A DNA stretch of 6,341 bases, taken from NCBI GenBank assembly GCA_029240955.1, contig JARDZH010000131.1, positions 1 through 6,341 of the forward strand. Direction: 5' to 3'. Source of the stretch: Pseudomonas sp. (GTDB lineage Bacteria > Pseudomonadota > Gammaproteobacteria > Pseudomonadales > Pseudomonadaceae). Positions 6,330 to 6,341 of the stretch are shown here, piece after piece. Within the stretch, counting starts at the first letter, position 1, and each line of letters starts with the position of its first letter. The notes under the pieces are model-generated. The model saw nothing but the letters and a program-made list of their open reading frames with translations. It had not been told where the DNA came from and did not search any database. Position numbers and translations under genes: made by a program.

Positions 6330-6341
6330 TGATGGAAGTGC

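Overview
The window reads as chromosomal DNA of a Pseudomonas species, perhaps of the P. syringae or P. fluorescens groups. This rests on the GC-rich, strongly biased codons of the first three genes, the character of their proteins, and a Pseudomonas-type REP palindrome at the left end. Genus-level placement is fairly secure. Species-level placement is not.

Layout: the left part (85-1596, minus strand) encodes a NodT-type outer-membrane efflux lipoprotein, followed on its 3' side by the REP element (44-70). It diverges from a CrgA-like LysR regulator (1781-2728, plus strand). The 184-base gap between them holds an exact 7-base inverted repeat that could be an operator. Downstream of lysR, and reading the same way, is a 324-residue GhrB-type 2-hydroxyacid dehydrogenase (2816-3790). 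An elaborate nested palindrome lies in the 87-base gap before it. A strong hairpin (3890-3925) separates this gene from the convergent last gene.

The right third (3936-6263, minus strand) is the most unusual part. It encodes a 775-residue secreted protein that resembles the StcE/TagA/dictomallein family (peptidase M66) at several points along its length: an N-terminal 'DLxG...FAQ' domain, a zincin helix, and a 'GVPVQTLV...IYP' C-terminal module. It ends in a region with cysteine pairs and a QxW motif that suggests a ricin-type lectin fold. The zincin signature reads HETGHALRLPH, with Arg where metzincins have Gly, and the expected Met-turn Met appears to be Leu. The gene is visibly less GC-rich than its neighbours, suggesting acquisition from elsewhere.

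How the parts fit together: the LysR protein could control the divergent efflux gene, the downstream dehydrogenase, or both, as LysR regulators often act on adjacent genes. The M66-like gene seems to be an independent unit, probably making an exported protein that acts on glycosylated host or microbial proteins. No tRNA, rRNA, insertion sequence, CRISPR array or origin was seen. No gene-free stretch exceeds 300 bases.
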